Shown piece after piece: positions 5,674-6,576 of a stretch of DNA of 6,576 nt. The notes beneath the pieces are model-generated. The model worked only from the letters and a program-made list of their open reading frames with translations, ran no database searches and was not told the origin of the DNA. Numbering within the stretch: the stretch's first letter is position 1; each line of letters starts with the position of its first letter. The translations under genes and the position numbers were made by a program. Source of the stretch: Robiginitomaculum sp. (GTDB lineage: Bacteria; Pseudomonadota; Alphaproteobacteria; Caulobacterales; Maricaulaceae); NCBI GenBank assembly GCA_021647375.1, contig JAKIUV010000111.1:1-6576 (forward strand), in the 5' to 3' direction.

Positions 5674-5826
5674 TTGGCATTTATCAGCGTACTTACCGTG
5701 TATTTCGTTAAGTTTACGCCATTATTAGCAAAATTAGTTGCCATTTCCCGTCATTTACACATAGACAATTATTTGTTTATCTTATATTCATGTAAGGAAA
5801 TAAACCAAAACTGGGAGTGGACATGA
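5674..5826 (+). CDS. Possible small hydrophobic peptide (TTG start)
   Basis: A 50-codon frame starting with TTG and ending with a TGA that overlaps the XRE ATG (ATGA at 5823-5826). AGAAAGGAG (5662-5670), the best Shine-Dalgarno sequence in the region, lies 3 bases before the TTG, somewhat close. The peptide begins MAFISVLTVYFVKFTPLLAK; residues 2-24 are hydrophobic with two lysines, and NYLFILYSC (32-40) is a second hydrophobic patch. It would be a one-segment membrane peptide, in outline like SOS-induced toxins such as TisB, to which I see no sequence relation. The frame is open from 5611 but has no ATG or GTG before the TTG. AT-rich DNA gives hydrophobic codons by itself, and an open stretch of this size is not rare, so this is a candidate only. 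Confidence 0.3.
   Translation: MAFISVLTVYFVKFTPLLAKLVAISRHLHIDNYLFILYSCKEINQNWEWT
5813..5817 (+). promoter_or_regulatory. Ribosome binding site fixing the XRE start
   Basis: GGGAG ends 5 bases before the ATG at 5823. The alternative GTG at 5817 would lie on this site and has only a distant AAGGAAA (5794-5800) upstream, so ATG 5823 is preferred. Confidence 0.65.
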
Positions 5827-6446
5827 ATTCTATCGGTTATCGCATCAAACAAGCTAGGCTAGATCAAGGGCTATCGCAGGTAGAATTGGCACAAGCCGCC
5901 AATGTTAGTCAGCCTACGGTCGCAAATTGGGAAAACGATTCGCATGTACCGCGCCAAATTGCTCTGGACAAACTCGCAGGCATATTAAGTACATCTGCAA
6001 CCTGGATCAGGATTGGCGACATCGACATAAATGATGCTGCCAACACTTCCGCAGGATATTTAACACGCCCAATCCAGCATGTGCCTATTTCAGCTTGGCC
6101 AACCATTAGTAATATAAAGGACGGTAAGTTATCAATGCTACCTGCCCGTGATTATATTGCCCTGTCTATTTTAGCCGATAAACCCTTTGCCCTTATTGCC
6201 AATGACCCAGCTATGGCCGCTCATTTTCCAGTCGGCGTAGCTATTGTTTTTGATGCAACACCGGGAGAACTGGCGAGCGGCAAATGCTATTTGTTTGCAG
6301 TAAATGAAAATATCATTTTGCGGCGCTGGCGATCCGCTCCCGATCGTCTTGAAGCCCTACCAAACCAATCCGCCGTAGATGCAGAGTTCGTAGAAACCCG
6401 GCCTAGGCCATTAGCAAGAGTGGTTATGTCCCTACGAAGGCATTAG
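5823..6446 (+). CDS. XRE-family regulator with degenerate LexA/CI-like C-terminal domain
   Basis: A 207-residue transcriptional regulator. Residues 4-60 are a Cro/CI-type helix-turn-helix: IKQARLDQGLSQVELAQ, then recognition helix SQPTVANWEND. The C-terminal part (about 110-207) follows the layout of S24 repressor domains: LIANDPAMAAHFPVG, AIVFD, a G-K-C-Y-L-F-A-V strand, IILRRW. The residue just before Met131, where S24 proteins have the catalytic Ser, is Ala130, and the catalytic Lys position near 166-168 reads L-R-R. Self-cleavage is therefore unlikely, and the domain probably serves dimerisation or ligand sensing. The fold assignment is by motif layout only. The gene follows an AT-rich region with a LexA-type box. 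Autoregulation through the imperfect repeat at 5775-5805 is possible. It may derive from a phage repressor, but no other phage gene is visible. Confidence 0.85.
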   Translation: MNSIGYRIKQARLDQGLSQVELAQAANVSQPTVANWENDSHVPRQIALDKLAGILSTSATWIRIGDIDINDAANTSAGYLTRPIQHVPISAWPTISNIKDGKLSMLPARDYIALSILADKPFALIANDPAMAAHFPVGVAIVFDATPGELASGKCYLFAVNENIILRRWRSAPDRLEALPNQSAVDAEFVETRPRPLARVVMSLRRH

Positions 6447-6469
6447 GGCGTGTAACAAGCGGCCTTGGC

Positions 6470-6576
6470 TTAAATGTCCGTGAAATAAGAAAAACTGTCG
6501 TGTTCACCATCATATCCATATTCCTGTTCAAACTCGTAATAAGGTGTGTTCTGGCCATATGTTTCATGTGTTGGCA
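6470..6576 (-). CDS. Possible 3' end of a convergent gene (partial)
   Basis: On the minus strand a frame is open from the right edge to a TAA at 6470-6472, giving 34 C-terminal residues that end SFSYFTDI. The stretch is rich in Tyr, Glu and Asp (PYYEFEQEYGYDGEHD), which looks more like a protein tail than chance translation. Plus-strand frames here are closed by several stops. It would converge on the XRE gene with only 23 bases between stops and no clear terminator. Another minus-strand frame is also open across this short stretch, so the call is tentative. No family is recognised. Confidence 0.35.
   Translation of the reverse strand, partial: PTHETYGQNTPYYEFEQEYGYDGEHDSFSYFTDI

Larger units (their letters stand above)
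5498..5822. other. AT-rich divergent control region
   Basis: This 325-base region lies between the minus-strand 66-residue gene and the XRE gene. Bases about 5519-5555 are GC-rich and would form the leader of the minus-strand gene; from 5560 to 5800 it is strongly AT-rich. It contains two minus-strand TATAAT boxes (5597-5602 and 5610-5615, without good -35 boxes), an imperfect TTGG...CCAA palindrome, the LexA-type box at 5647-5661, a strong Shine-Dalgarno sequence at 5662-5670 and a possible short ORF. Around 5775-5805 an imperfect inverted repeat (GTTTAT/ATAAAC with inner CTTA/TAAG) lies just before the XRE gene. Confidence 0.6.

Noticed and set aside
5817..5822. GTG start two codons upstream for the XRE gene
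   Set aside because: It would sit on the GGGAG Shine-Dalgarno sequence that serves the ATG at 5823.
6560..6576. ATG at 6560 as the start of a new plus-strand gene
   Set aside because: Only six codons are visible, the nearest AAGG is about 14 bases away, and a minus-strand frame explains the stretch better.
5498..6576. Prophage or integrative element border
   Set aside because: Only one phage-style regulator is present, with no integrase, attachment repeat or tRNA; the evidence is too thin.

Overview
The window reads as chromosomal DNA of an alphaproteobacterium, with roughly half of the bases G or C. The evidence is the L33 sequence, the TTGACA-type promoter with a weak -10 in front of rpmG, the gene content, and a GTTC-N7-GTTC motif, the form of LexA box known from alphaproteobacteria. 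A marine, moderate-GC member of the Hyphomonadales is a guess from overall feel, not something the sequence proves. There are no insertion sequences, CRISPR arrays, tRNAs or rRNAs.

Bases 1-3345 hold a dense plus-strand housekeeping run: the 3' part of a NUDIX hydrolase gene, an MFS transporter starting inside its stop codon (ATGA), rpmG (L33) with its own promoter, ygfZ (iron-sulfur cluster assembly and repair factor), tag (3-methyladenine DNA glycosylase I) and a 58-residue lipoprotein. ygfZ/tag and tag/lipoprotein each overlap by exactly 17 bases. After an 80-base gap with a TATAAT box and a 9-bp inverted repeat comes a second plus-strand pair, a 371-residue FabH-type ketoacyl synthase and a YfbR-like HD nucleotidase, joined by TAATG. 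NUDIX, Tag and the HD enzyme share a theme of cleaning up nucleotides and DNA, but the order may simply be inherited.

From 5138 on the character changes. A hairpin-bearing gap is followed by a minus-strand gene for a conserved-looking 66-residue protein. Then comes a 325-base AT-rich divergent region and a plus-strand XRE regulator whose C-terminal half resembles the LexA/CI peptidase fold but lacks the catalytic Ser and Lys. The divergent region contains a perfect alphaproteobacterial LexA (SOS) box at 5647-5661. Right behind it lies a strong Shine-Dalgarno sequence and a possible TTG-started 50-codon ORF for a hydrophobic peptide, ending in an ATGA overlap with the XRE gene. If real, this is a small undescribed SOS-responsive module of membrane peptide plus non-cleavable repressor, perhaps with the divergent 66-residue protein. 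The box is seen directly; the peptide and the module are inference.

The last about 100 bases probably hold the 3' end of a convergent minus-strand gene.
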